Positions 44,459-52,729 of a DNA stretch of 64,000 bases are shown piece by piece; the stretch's first letter is position 1, and the number at the start of each line of letters is the position of its first letter. The stretch is from Candidatus Desulfofervidus auxilii. Lineage in GTDB: Bacteria; Desulfobacterota; Desulfofervidia; Desulfofervidales; Desulfofervidaceae. The position numbers and the translations under genes are program-made. The notes below the pieces were generated by a model, which searched no databases, had not been told where the DNA came from, and worked only from the letters and a program-made list of their open reading frames with translations. The stretch is from the NCBI GenBank assembly GCA_030262725.1, contig JAJSZS010000004.1, positions 1 to 64,000 of the forward strand, written 5' to 3'.

Positions 44459-45520
44459 GTGGTTGAGATTACTTTTTCTGCACATGTGCTTTTTAAAGCA
44501 TTAGAATTCTTTGATAAAATTTTAGGTTCACAAGAAAAACGTTATCTTATATTTTTTTCCAAAGATGGTCTTTTTCTTGGTGGAGGAGATAATTTTTTAA
44601 ATGCTAACTTAAAGCTTAAATCCCATATTACCCTCCTTCAAAATTACACTTTCCCTTTAGATACCTTACGTCTTTTTCTTAAAGATAAACTTGAACAACC
44701 AGTTAAAATAATATTTTCTAATCCTCTTAAATTTATTACACTTAAAGAAAAATTAAGCATTAAAACATGGCCCTCTTCTCTTTCTTTTATACAGACCAAA
44801 AATAAATATTTAGGCACAATCTCTGTAAAGACATTGAGACGAATTTTAGATCTAGGTAGTATTATTTCTGAAGAAGGAGAATCTATCTTCCTCTTTTTAC
44901 AGAAGGGATATTTTGGTGTCTTAAGTGAAAATAAAAAATTTATTTCATGTGCTTTCACACCTTTTAAAACCAATTTTAATGCTACTTTTTCTGTCCAATA
45001 TACCTTTCTCCGTCGCTTGATAAAAGCACTCCAATTTCTTTCTGAAAAGAAAATTTTTCTTTTTCTTTCTTCTCAAAATTTGATTTTTTTACTTCCACAA
45101 TTAAAAATTAACCTTGGTTTTTCTCCTATAAACAATGATATTTTTTCTCTTTTACACAATATATTTACTACCCATCCTTTAGTAAGATTTAAGGTAAATT
45201 TAAAAGAGTTTAAAAAAAATTTGGCAAAATTAGCTAGAATGCATAAATATTTAACCCCAATTGGCAACATTATCTTTGAATCAGATAATTGCATTTTTAA
45301 GATTGTGTCTTCTCAAGGAGATTATATCATCAATTTGCCTTTAAAAACATCTTTATCATCTCCTCTCATCATTGATTGTCATTTCCCTCAGCTTCACAGT
45401 TTATGCAGTCGATTAAATGGAAAAGAAATTAATATATCTTTTTTACCAACAGGTTGTTTATTAAAACATGGCCAATTCTTTTGTTTTATTAAAAAGAGGC
45501 CTTTATCCCATCTAATATAA
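44459..45520 (+). CDS. Hypothetical protein, possible divergent DNA polymerase sliding clamp (DnaN-like)
   Basis: 353 residues from GTG 44459. No strong motif is present, but length and rhythm resemble the β-clamp. Three ~115-residue units each begin with a helix-forming segment (AHVLFKALEFFDKIL; SVKTLRRILDLGSIISEEG; NLKEFKKNLAKLARM) followed by alternating β-strands. The C-terminus (PLIIDCHFPQLHSLCSRLNGKEINISFLPTGCLLKHGQFFCFIKKR) lines up in pattern with the DnaN end, where 'fN..yLld.l' precedes strands and 'y.imP.r'. The identity is far too low to be sure by eye. It has its own promoter and overlaps the convergent marC gene by 32 bp. Confidence 0.55.
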   Translation: MVEITFSAHVLFKALEFFDKILGSQEKRYLIFFSKDGLFLGGGDNFLNANLKLKSHITLLQNYTFPLDTLRLFLKDKLEQPVKIIFSNPLKFITLKEKLSIKTWPSSLSFIQTKNKYLGTISVKTLRRILDLGSIISEEGESIFLFLQKGYFGVLSENKKFISCAFTPFKTNFNATFSVQYTFLRRLIKALQFLSEKKIFLFLSSQNLIFLLPQLKINLGFSPINNDIFSLLHNIFTTHPLVRFKVNLKEFKKNLAKLARMHKYLTPIGNIIFESDNCIFKIVSSQGDYIINLPLKTSLSSPLIIDCHFPQLHSLCSRLNGKEINISFLPTGCLLKHGQFFCFIKKRPLSHLI

Positions 45521-46103
45521 ATTGAACAGCAATAGCAGCTAAGATAAGTCCCATCAGACGAGTAAATATATTCAATCCAGTAGGGCCAAACCACTTTACA
45601 AGGCGTCTAGCAGAAAGCAAAATAAAATATGTAAGCAACGCAGTAATTAAAATACTACTTAAAATAATAAATTTTGCATAAGGTTCTTTATGACCAGCAA
45701 GGACAATAACAGTAGTAATGGCACCTGGACCAGCCAACATAGGTGTACCCAATGGAACAACACCAATCTCTTCTTGTTCTTTTGTATAAGCCTCCTCCTC
45801 TGGAGTAGTTTTTAATCGTGTGCGTTTTACCTGTAACATTTGCCAGGCAACCATGAAGATAATTATTCCACCAGCAATTCTAAAGGCATGAATGGTAACA
45901 CCAAAAAAATTAAGTATGTTTTCACCCCAAAGTGTGAATATTGTAAGTATAAAAATAATAGTTAAAGTGGCTTCACGTACAGTTGTTTTTATCTTTGTTG
46001 AAGAATACGATGCAGTAAGAGTAATAAATCCAGGAATGAGCCCAATAGGATCAACAATGATAAAAATAGAAATAAAGGATTTTATAATGAATTCTATTTC
46101 CAT
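45489..46103 (-). CDS. MarC-family integral membrane protein
   Basis: 204 residues with six predicted membrane helices. The family signature is at the N-terminus (FISIFIIVDPIGLIPGFITLTASYS). A second conserved stretch follows in PLGTPMLAGPGAITTVIVLAGH. MarC proteins were once thought to export antibiotics; their real substrate is unknown. The gene follows the cytochrome gene ending at 46140 on the same strand after 36 bp without a clear promoter. It may be read from the cytochrome operon, although its product is probably unrelated to it. It is convergent with the clamp-like gene. Confidence 0.92.
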   Translation of the reverse strand: MEIEFIIKSFISIFIIVDPIGLIPGFITLTASYSSTKIKTTVREATLTIIFILTIFTLWGENILNFFGVTIHAFRIAGGIIIFMVAWQMLQVKRTRLKTTPEEEAYTKEQEEIGVVPLGTPMLAGPGAITTVIVLAGHKEPYAKFIILSSILITALLTYFILLSARRLVKWFGPTGLNIFTRLMGLILAAIAVQFILDGIKASF

Positions 46104-46139
46104 GAATGGGAGCTAGCTCAACTTTCCTTAGGACAGTTT

Positions 46140-47162
46140 TTAACCACCTTTTCCTGTATGACAGACAAAACAGCCACAGTCTGGGTCTGATGTGCCTGCT
46201 TTACACTCATTTTCATAATCCCAACGAAGAAGATCAGGATAAGGTGAACCATGTGGACGATGACAAGAAAGACAAGAAACTTGATCCTCTCCTGGTGTTA
46301 CAGTTGAGCTAGCTGCTGTCATACCTGTTAAAGTGCTTTCAAGTCTAGCTATAGGGGCTAAAGGATTATATGTTGTATAATTTGCATATTCACCACTATT
46401 TGGTAATGCAATATCTGATGGATGTCTTTTCCAATGCTCAGTATTTTCTCCATAAAATCCCCAATGACATGCAGCACAATACCTACTTATAGAGTGAGAA
46501 GGATTTGAATAATCCCCTGAACTAGCGGCACCACAATATTCATTATGGTCATTTGAGCTTACAGTATATTCCCAATCATCATCTTCTATACCTGCAACCC
46601 CATAAAAATTATAACTACCTTCCTGAAAAGTAGATGGGTGGAAATAGTCAAGACTTAAAAACCTATATTTAACCTCTTCATCATCACCTACAACTGGGCC
46701 ATTCTCATCTCCATGATGTTTTGGATTATGACAAAAGACACATTTAGTAAGCACCATATTGCCACCACCATGACAACTACTGCAGGTTTTACCACTCTCA
46801 AAACCTGGGGTTTGAGAAAAATTTGGATCTTGACTTACACCAGGAATAGCAGTTACATTGTGGCCACATTCATCACAGCCATGAGCTACCCAATAAAAAT
46901 TTCCACCTGCAAGGGTATTTGTTCCATAAGTTGGCTCAGTTTCAGAAAAGACATAAGGGGTAGTATTTGTACCATCATTTTCTCCTGTGTGACAACCAAC
47001 ACAGTTATTTATTAATAATGACTCATAAGGGCCTCCCCCCGAAAGATTTCCGCCTTGGCTATAGTGCATAGTATGACAATTTGAACAGACACCTGATACT
47101 TTCGCCATTGCCACTGCACCATAAAACAATATACATATTACAAAAATTATAACTTTTTTCAT
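46140..47162 (-). CDS. Seven-heme c-type cytochrome (cluster paralogue A)
   Basis: 340 residues with a signal peptide (KKVIIFVICILFYGAVAMA). Canonical heme sites are CSNCH, CVGCH, CSSCH, CVFCH, CAACH, CLSCH and CFVCH. A further CDECGH lies after GGNFYWVAHG and is probably not a heme site. The protein differs from the cytochrome at 62852-63904 at only about two dozen positions over some 230 residues in the central and C-terminal parts, pointing to a recent duplication. It is also related more distantly to the neighbour at 47226. A GAGGT ribosome site precedes the start, and a perfect hairpin separates it from the preceding gene. Likely periplasmic or extracellular electron carrier. Confidence 0.93.
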   Translation of the reverse strand: MKKVIIFVICILFYGAVAMAKVSGVCSNCHTMHYSQGGNLSGGGPYESLLINNCVGCHTGENDGTNTTPYVFSETEPTYGTNTLAGGNFYWVAHGCDECGHNVTAIPGVSQDPNFSQTPGFESGKTCSSCHGGGNMVLTKCVFCHNPKHHGDENGPVVGDDEEVKYRFLSLDYFHPSTFQEGSYNFYGVAGIEDDDWEYTVSSNDHNEYCGAASSGDYSNPSHSISRYCAACHWGFYGENTEHWKRHPSDIALPNSGEYANYTTYNPLAPIARLESTLTGMTAASSTVTPGEDQVSCLSCHRPHGSPYPDLLRWDYENECKAGTSDPDCGCFVCHTGKGG

Positions 47163-47190
47163 TCTTTTACCTCAATTAAAAATCATTTAA

Positions 47191-47218
47191 GGGTCAGGTC
47201 TTTTTTTAGACCTGACCC
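47191..47218. repeat. Perfect 11-bp inverted repeat (REP-like hairpin) between cytochrome genes
   Basis: GGGTCAGGTCT (47191-47201) and AGACCTGACCC (47208-47218) enclose six T. On the minus strand it lies in the mRNA between two cytochrome genes without a following T-run. It may stabilise mRNA or be a dispersed palindromic repeat; GGGTCAGGTC palindromes recur in some bacterial genomes near RAYT transposases. Confidence 0.7.
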
Positions 47219-47225
47219 AATATTT

Positions 47226-48380
47226 TTATTTTGTAGTATGACAGATAAAGCAGCCACCTATCTCATTGCGTGGATCATCAGAAGTACCTGCCTGCATAGC
47301 ATTATAATCCCACCTTAAGATATCATCATTAGGTGTTCCATGAGCACGGTGACAGGAAACACAAAGCACAATAGTATCATCACTAAAGGTCACTGTGTCA
47401 ATGGTCATATTAGCAGAAAGAGAAGCCCAACCTACAGGCGCAATCGGACTATAAGTACCTACTGTTGAGCCTGGATGACCATAACTTCTGTATTCAGAAC
47501 CAGCATCTGTATTTCCCATATCATAATCAGTTGGATGTCTAAGCCATGGATGACCAAAGCTACCATCATCCATACCTAAGTTACCAGTACCACTATGGAA
47601 ATCTCCATGACATTCAGCACAAAGGTAACTAATAGTCGCTGTAGAACTAATTGCATCACTATTTCTATCTTCACCTAAATAGACATTATGGTCAGAAGGA
47701 CTTACAGTTAATTCCCAATCATCATCTTCTATACCTTTAATACCAAGCAAGAAACGATAACTTTTACCAACAGTGGTTCCAGCTTCTGAATCATCATAAG
47801 TAGCCAGTTTTAAACAACTATCATCAGCATGATGAGCTCCATAAATACCTGCAAACGAACCTTCTTTATCAGGATCACCATGACAACCATAAGTACCAGC
47901 ACAAGTAAATTTACTCATATCCCAAGTAGCTGGACGACCATAACTTTCAGCCTGACTATAGCCAGGGGGCTCAGTAAAAGTAGTAGAACCTATACCAGAA
48001 ACATTATGACCTTTTGCATCTCCAACCGTGGCTGCCCAGTAAAAGTTACCACCTGCCAAAACTTCACCCATACCTGCATGCAATCCATCTGTTGTATAAT
48101 TTGGTCCACCTTGACTATAAACAACAGGAACAGTAGAACCAGCAACTGTCTTTGTCACAGCAGTACCAGTATCACTATGACAACCAAGACAAGTTGTAAT
48201 CAATAAAGCTCCTTGGGGTTCGGATAAAGGAGCCCCAGTTTCATCATAGGCCATAGGACTTCCACCTTGACTATTATGCATTGTATGACAGTTATCACAG
48301 CGCCCACTCACTTTTGCCATCGCTACCACACCATAAAGCAACATACACATTCCCACTATCAACATCACAACTTTTTTCAT
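47226..48380 (-). CDS. Multiheme c-type cytochrome with an unusual CX5CH site
   Basis: 384 residues from ATG 48380, chosen because AGGAGGTGA lies just upstream; an in-frame GTG at 48389 falls inside that ribosome site. A signal peptide ends near VVAMA. Canonical sites are CDNCH, CLGCH, CAECH, CVSCH and CFICH. At residues 160-167 the sequence is CAGTYGCH, where the paralogues have CSSCH, so this is either a CX5CH heme site or a lost one. The paralogues' CDxCGH is reduced here to GDAKGH, keeping only the histidine. A strong promoter lies upstream at 48427-48455, so this gene starts a two-cytochrome (plus marC) transcript. Confidence 0.92.
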   Translation of the reverse strand: MKKVVMLIVGMCMLLYGVVAMAKVSGRCDNCHTMHNSQGGSPMAYDETGAPLSEPQGALLITTCLGCHSDTGTAVTKTVAGSTVPVVYSQGGPNYTTDGLHAGMGEVLAGGNFYWAATVGDAKGHNVSGIGSTTFTEPPGYSQAESYGRPATWDMSKFTCAGTYGCHGDPDKEGSFAGIYGAHHADDSCLKLATYDDSEAGTTVGKSYRFLLGIKGIEDDDWELTVSPSDHNVYLGEDRNSDAISSTATISYLCAECHGDFHSGTGNLGMDDGSFGHPWLRHPTDYDMGNTDAGSEYRSYGHPGSTVGTYSPIAPVGWASLSANMTIDTVTFSDDTIVLCVSCHRAHGTPNDDILRWDYNAMQAGTSDDPRNEIGGCFICHTTK

Positions 48381-48426
48381 TCCCTTCACCTCCTTTCTTT
48401 ATTATTTTACATAATTCTCTATTTTT

Positions 48427-48455
48427 CGTATAACTATTTTCTTCTATTATGTCAA
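48427..48455 (-). promoter_or_regulatory. Promoter of the 47.2-48.4 kb cytochrome genes
   Basis: Minus strand: TTGACA (48455-48450), 17 nt, TATACG (48432-48427), followed by a leader of about 40 nt with AGGAGGTGA. The remaining intergenic DNA to 48693 is AT-rich; I see no gene in it. Confidence 0.6.
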
Positions 48456-48693
48456 GTAAGCAAAATTTATGCCATTGTAAAAAATAAGTATTTATGCTAT
48501 TTTTGAATAGATAGGATATAAAAAGAAGATTATTTTTCTTCTATTGAGGAAAGTATTTTCACTTTTTCTTTCTTTTATAATTATCCTAATTTTTTACATT
48601 TTTTTGTCTAAAGAAAAATTAAGAAATATTTTTCCATTTAAATTTAAAATTTACAATTTTTTCCAATGATTGACAGATTTTGTCACAGATTTG

Positions 48694-49584
48694 TTATTTT
48701 ATCTCAAATACCTGAATGCGATTATTACCAGTATCAACTACATAAAGTTGTTTTTTATGTAAAAGGACATAGCGAGGATAATAAAACTCACCTTCTTTCC
48801 AACCTTTTCTTCCTATCTCACTAATAATATTGCCATTTTTATCAAAAACAAAGACCTTACACTTATGGGCATCAAGGACATAAAGATTACCACCAGCATC
48901 TATTGCAAGACTTAACGGAAAAGCTAGATTTTTTAATGATAAAGAACGAACAAATTTCCCACTATTTTTCTCATAAATAAATACTTCTTTTTTTAAAGGA
49001 TCAAGAGCATAAAGGTATTTTTTAGTTAATGCTATATCTGAAAACCCTGTAGCATCTTTTGTTTTTATCTGTTTTAAGAATTTATATTCTTTTGGAGAAA
49101 AAACTAAGATACGCTTATTTGCTTTATCAATAAGATAAAGATAACCTTCTTTATCTAATTTCATATTGCCAGGAACAGGTTTTGGAGAAATATCATTTAA
49201 AGCAAGTGGCTTAATGATTTTTTTCTTTACATCAATAATTAAAACTGAATTTTCACCTTTATTGTTAACAATTAAAAGACCCTCTTTATCTCTAAGCATA
49301 CACAAGGGAAGTTTTAAACGACCTTCTGCATTGAATTGGGAAATAAATTTGTAATATTTTTTATGATAAGAAACAAGACGATGATTTAGTGTGTCAGTAA
49401 TATAAATTTTATTTCTTTTTTCATCCAAATAAATTGCTTGTGGTTGTTTAAAATTGCCAATTTCTTCTTCAGCGTAAATAATGGTTAAGAGTTTGGCTTT
49501 GGTAAAGGCATAGCAAGAAGTAAGAAATACAAAATGCAAAATGTAAAGTACAAAGCACAAAATAAGAATTTTTTTAATCTTCAT
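48694..49584 (-). CDS. Exported NHL-repeat protein of the cytochrome cluster
   Basis: 296 residues with an N-terminal signal segment (KILILCFVLYILHFVFLTSCYA); Cys24 could be lipidated but the lipobox is weak. Repeated blades follow: QPQAIYLDEKRNKIYITDTLNHRLVSY, MKLDKEGYLYLIDKANKRILVF, LAIDAGGNLYVLDAHKCKVFVFDKNGNII, and YPRYVLLHKKQLYVVDTGNNRIQVF. It is a six-bladed-type β-propeller. It begins 21 bp after the 16-heme cytochrome stop, with a GAGGTGA site, and appears to be the last gene of the large operon. Propellers of this kind commonly accompany porin-cytochrome conduits, where they may hold cytochromes together. Confidence 0.88.
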   Translation of the reverse strand: MKIKKILILCFVLYILHFVFLTSCYAFTKAKLLTIIYAEEEIGNFKQPQAIYLDEKRNKIYITDTLNHRLVSYHKKYYKFISQFNAEGRLKLPLCMLRDKEGLLIVNNKGENSVLIIDVKKKIIKPLALNDISPKPVPGNMKLDKEGYLYLIDKANKRILVFSPKEYKFLKQIKTKDATGFSDIALTKKYLYALDPLKKEVFIYEKNSGKFVRSLSLKNLAFPLSLAIDAGGNLYVLDAHKCKVFVFDKNGNIISEIGRKGWKEGEFYYPRYVLLHKKQLYVVDTGNNRIQVFEIK

Positions 49585-49605
49585 TTTTATTCACCTCGCC
49601 AAATT

Positions 49606-50802
49606 TTATGTTTCAATTTTATGACACTGGATACAAAGTTGCTTTCTGTGGTCAAAGATCATATTAAATTTGTATTTTGTGCCCATGGGATTATGACAGC
49701 TAACACAATCCATTCCCTTTTTACATCTAGGATCTATTGCCTTTTCCCTAAGAGGATGAGTAAATTGAGCCTGACGCTTATGGCAATTAACACAGACCTT
49801 AACAACCTCTTCTTTAAAAAAGAAAGGTTCATTACTACTATGGGCAGCATGACAGTTCAAACAATTGCCTTTTTTTGCCTCTGGATGTTTATAATAATAA
49901 ACATTACTTAATAATTTATCTTTTGCATCTTGGTGGCAGGTAAAACAGATCCTAGACACAGGAGCCTTTAAGGCTGGTTTTTCATCAAAAAGATGAGGAC
50001 TGTGACAATTAAGGCAAACATTCTCACCATACCCTAAATAAAGATGAGTATAAAGTGCAGTTTCATCATTTTTAAGAGAATGACACTTTAAGCAAAGTGA
50101 ACGACTTTTTATTTTTATATCCTTGATTTTTTTTCCCTGCAAAAGGTGACATTCATTACATTGCTTTTTTGCATAAGGTTTGTGGGCAGATTGGCGTAAA
50201 AGTCCTTTCTTAGAGGAAGCATGAACATTATGGCAGGAAAGACAGATTTGTGTATTAAAGCTATGAGTATTAGAAATATTATGTGCTGTAGTCATCTTTT
50301 TCTTTGAATGGCAATTAAAGCAGAGTTTTTCAGGTTTGATGTTAAGTAGCCACTGAAATTTTCCTCCATGTGCTTGATGACAGGTAAGACAATCCCTTTT
50401 TGCAGGAGAATGTAAATTTTTTCCTGAAAGAATCTTTTTCTTTTCATGACAGCTGAAACAAACCTCTGCCTCTTGTTTTTTAAGCAATGCTTTATAAGGA
50501 GAAGCATGAGCATTATGGCATTTATTACATTCTCCTTGAATTACAGGCAAATGAGTATAATTTGTCTTTACTTCTTTATGACAATCAAAACATAGCTCTT
50601 TAACAGATTTGGTCAAAAGATTTGGCTCATTTGAGGCATGGGCATTATGACAAACAAGACAACCTTTTTGTTTTAAAGGAATGTGTATTCTACCAAGTTT
50701 TAATTCCTCTTTTACTCCTGGATGACAGCGCAAACAATCTGTACTAGCATAAATTAAAACAGGCAAAAATAAGTATAAAATAATTAAGATTATTTTCTTC
50801 AT
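49606..50802 (-). CDS. 16-heme c-type cytochrome
   Basis: 398 residues with a standard signal peptide (KKIILIILYLFLPVLIYA). I count 16 CxxCH sites, about one per 24 mature residues. They occur in the doubled-CxxCH pattern, pairs such as GCLVCHNAHAS ... LCFDCHKE separated by short lysine-rich linkers. In many pairs a histidine three residues after the first motif (CHNAH, CHQAH, CHSPH) provides a distal ligand, implying bis-histidine low-spin hemes. It begins 13 bp after the 26-heme gene stop with an AGAGGT site. Expected location is periplasm or cell surface; with System II maturation encoded at 10-12 kb. Role by inference: electron transfer across or outside the envelope. Confidence 0.95.
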   Translation of the reverse strand: MKKIILIILYLFLPVLIYASTDCLRCHPGVKEELKLGRIHIPLKQKGCLVCHNAHASNEPNLLTKSVKELCFDCHKEVKTNYTHLPVIQGECNKCHNAHASPYKALLKKQEAEVCFSCHEKKKILSGKNLHSPAKRDCLTCHQAHGGKFQWLLNIKPEKLCFNCHSKKKMTTAHNISNTHSFNTQICLSCHNVHASSKKGLLRQSAHKPYAKKQCNECHLLQGKKIKDIKIKSRSLCLKCHSLKNDETALYTHLYLGYGENVCLNCHSPHLFDEKPALKAPVSRICFTCHQDAKDKLLSNVYYYKHPEAKKGNCLNCHAAHSSNEPFFFKEEVVKVCVNCHKRQAQFTHPLREKAIDPRCKKGMDCVSCHNPMGTKYKFNMIFDHRKQLCIQCHKIET

Positions 50803-50815
50803 GGCCTTTTACCTC

Positions 50816-52729
50816 TTAATGACAATCCTGACAACGTCTTTCACCAAAAGGTTTATGTAGAACATATTTAAATAAAGCTTTATCTCTAGAACTATGAGGT
50901 GTATGACATTTGATACAATGCATCTTTGACATCTTTTTACCCAAATGTTTCTGCATCAATGTTTTATCCTTCAAATCATGACAGTTCTGGCAGAGTTTGC
51001 TGCCAGAAGCAACAAGTAACTTTGGCAATTTGCTATAATGGGCACGATGGCAAAGAGCACATTTACCTTCATCAATAGGCTTATGGATAAATGTTTCTGT
51101 CTCAGCCTTTATTATTATATCTTCTTCATGACAGGAAAGACAAAGCCCTTTCCAGGGACGATAAAGTTGATGGGAAATCTTGCTACCATGCGGACTATGG
51201 CAAATAGTACATTCTCCCTTCTTCAATGGGTCATGCACATTCTTTTCTTTTATCACCCTTTTTTCTATAGTTTTATGACAAGGATAACAACCCTCTGCCC
51301 CAATACGGATTAATTGGTCTGGATTATCAGATGCATGATGTTCATGACACTGCTCACACCTTCCACGTTTAAAAGGCGGATGTAAAACAGTTAAACCTTT
51401 TTTCATCGTTCCATGACAGTAAAAACAAAGCTCTTTATGTCTTACAGGGAAGAAAAATTTGTATGAAGCAGAATGAGGATTGTGACATTTGTAACACTCA
51501 CCTTTTTCAGCCGGTGTATGAACATTTATTTTTTTGAAACTTTTAGCAGTTTCTTTATGACACTTATAACAAAGCCCAGGTAAACTTTGCACTAAAATCC
51601 TTTTTTGTGCAGAAGCATGAGCATCATGACAGACAAGGCAATTTTCCTCATTTGCTGGTGGATGGCGATAAACTTTAGTAAATTTTTCTTTTTTATGACA
51701 TTCATAACAAATACCAGCTACAGGTTTTAAAAGCAATCTATCAGCATCAGCAGAATGTGGATTATGGCAAATAACACATTTTCCCTCATTTATGGGCTTA
51801 TGGACAAAAGAAAGTTTTGTCTTTTCTACCATAGACTTATGACAACTAAGACAAACTTCCTTTTCTTCTTTTGCTAATATACTAGCATGGTTGCTGGCAT
51901 GAGGTTTATGACAGATAAGACAGGATTCTTTTTCTAAAGGAAGATGTTTTTTTAAAGCATTAAAAGGAGGCTTTTTCTTATCATGACAACTATAACAAAG
52001 ATCATTACCTTTTATTTTAAGACCAAATGGGTTTTCTGCTTCAGGTCCTAAGTGACAGGTATCGCAATCTTGAATAGGCTTATGAGCATAGAGTTTAAAA
52101 AGAGCCTTTTCTTTACCACTGTGAGGGCTGTGGCAATCAATACAGTGATTACCGCTTACTTTATAATTAGCATGAGCTTTAACAAAATTAGACTTTTTAA
52201 TATCATGACAATCAAGACAAAGGATTTCTTTTGATTTTTTTAGACGATTTGCAATATTGGCATAATGAGGTAGATGGCATGTTTGACAATTTTTTGCAGG
52301 AGAATGAAGAAATGATAGGATAAATTTCTCAGATGTATGACAAGAAAGACAAGTTTCTTTTGGTCCTTTTACTAAAAGGAATTCATATGAGGCACTATGT
52401 GGATTGTGACACTTTAAACAATTTCCTTTTTCAAAAGGAGAATGAATCTTTTTAGCCTTAAGTTCTTTTAAATCTTTATGACATTCATAACATAGCTGTG
52501 GTAAAGCCTTATTAAGATAAACACCACCAATAAGACCATGGGAACGATGGCAAGCCTCACAATTTTTATTTTTGACTGGTGCATGAATTATTTTTTCTGA
52601 AAGAAATTTTTGAAGTTCTTTATCATGGCATTCAATACAACGCCTACCTGTTGTGATTCTTCTTTCTGGTTGTGCACAGGCAAAAACAAAGATAAATAAA
52701 AATAATCCAAACAATAAAACTTTTTTCAT
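50816..52729 (-). CDS. 26-heme c-type cytochrome lipoprotein
   Basis: 637 residues. The signal peptide ends in a lipobox VFAC (Cys18), so the protein should be lipid-anchored, probably to the outer membrane. I count 26 CxxCH motifs, one per about 24 residues, in tandem doubled-CxxCH units with CHxPH/CHxAH second histidines (CLKCHNPHSASY, CVICHNPHSAD, CYKCHNPHSASY). The units are clearly internally repeated, suggesting growth by duplication. The protein ends exactly at its last motif (CQDCH then stop). Its start overlaps the stop of the parvulin gene (ATGA). It is the most heme-rich product in the window and the likely electron wire of the proposed conduit. Confidence 0.95.
   Translation of the reverse strand: MKKVLLFGLFLFIFVFACAQPERRITTGRRCIECHDKELQKFLSEKIIHAPVKNKNCEACHRSHGLIGGVYLNKALPQLCYECHKDLKELKAKKIHSPFEKGNCLKCHNPHSASYEFLLVKGPKETCLSCHTSEKFILSFLHSPAKNCQTCHLPHYANIANRLKKSKEILCLDCHDIKKSNFVKAHANYKVSGNHCIDCHSPHSGKEKALFKLYAHKPIQDCDTCHLGPEAENPFGLKIKGNDLCYSCHDKKKPPFNALKKHLPLEKESCLICHKPHASNHASILAKEEKEVCLSCHKSMVEKTKLSFVHKPINEGKCVICHNPHSADADRLLLKPVAGICYECHKKEKFTKVYRHPPANEENCLVCHDAHASAQKRILVQSLPGLCYKCHKETAKSFKKINVHTPAEKGECYKCHNPHSASYKFFFPVRHKELCFYCHGTMKKGLTVLHPPFKRGRCEQCHEHHASDNPDQLIRIGAEGCYPCHKTIEKRVIKEKNVHDPLKKGECTICHSPHGSKISHQLYRPWKGLCLSCHEEDIIIKAETETFIHKPIDEGKCALCHRAHYSKLPKLLVASGSKLCQNCHDLKDKTLMQKHLGKKMSKMHCIKCHTPHSSRDKALFKYVLHKPFGERRCQDCH

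Noticed and set aside
46713-48206. Plus-strand open frames opposite the cytochrome genes (for example 47829-48206)
   Set aside because: Low-complexity Thr/Ser/Ile-rich peptides that are antisense shadows of CxxCH-rich coding sequence; no start signals.
48670-48698. TTGACA, 17 nt, GTTATT on the plus strand near the 3' end of the NHL gene
   Set aside because: The -10 box is poor and no plus-strand gene follows; only an antisense role would be possible.
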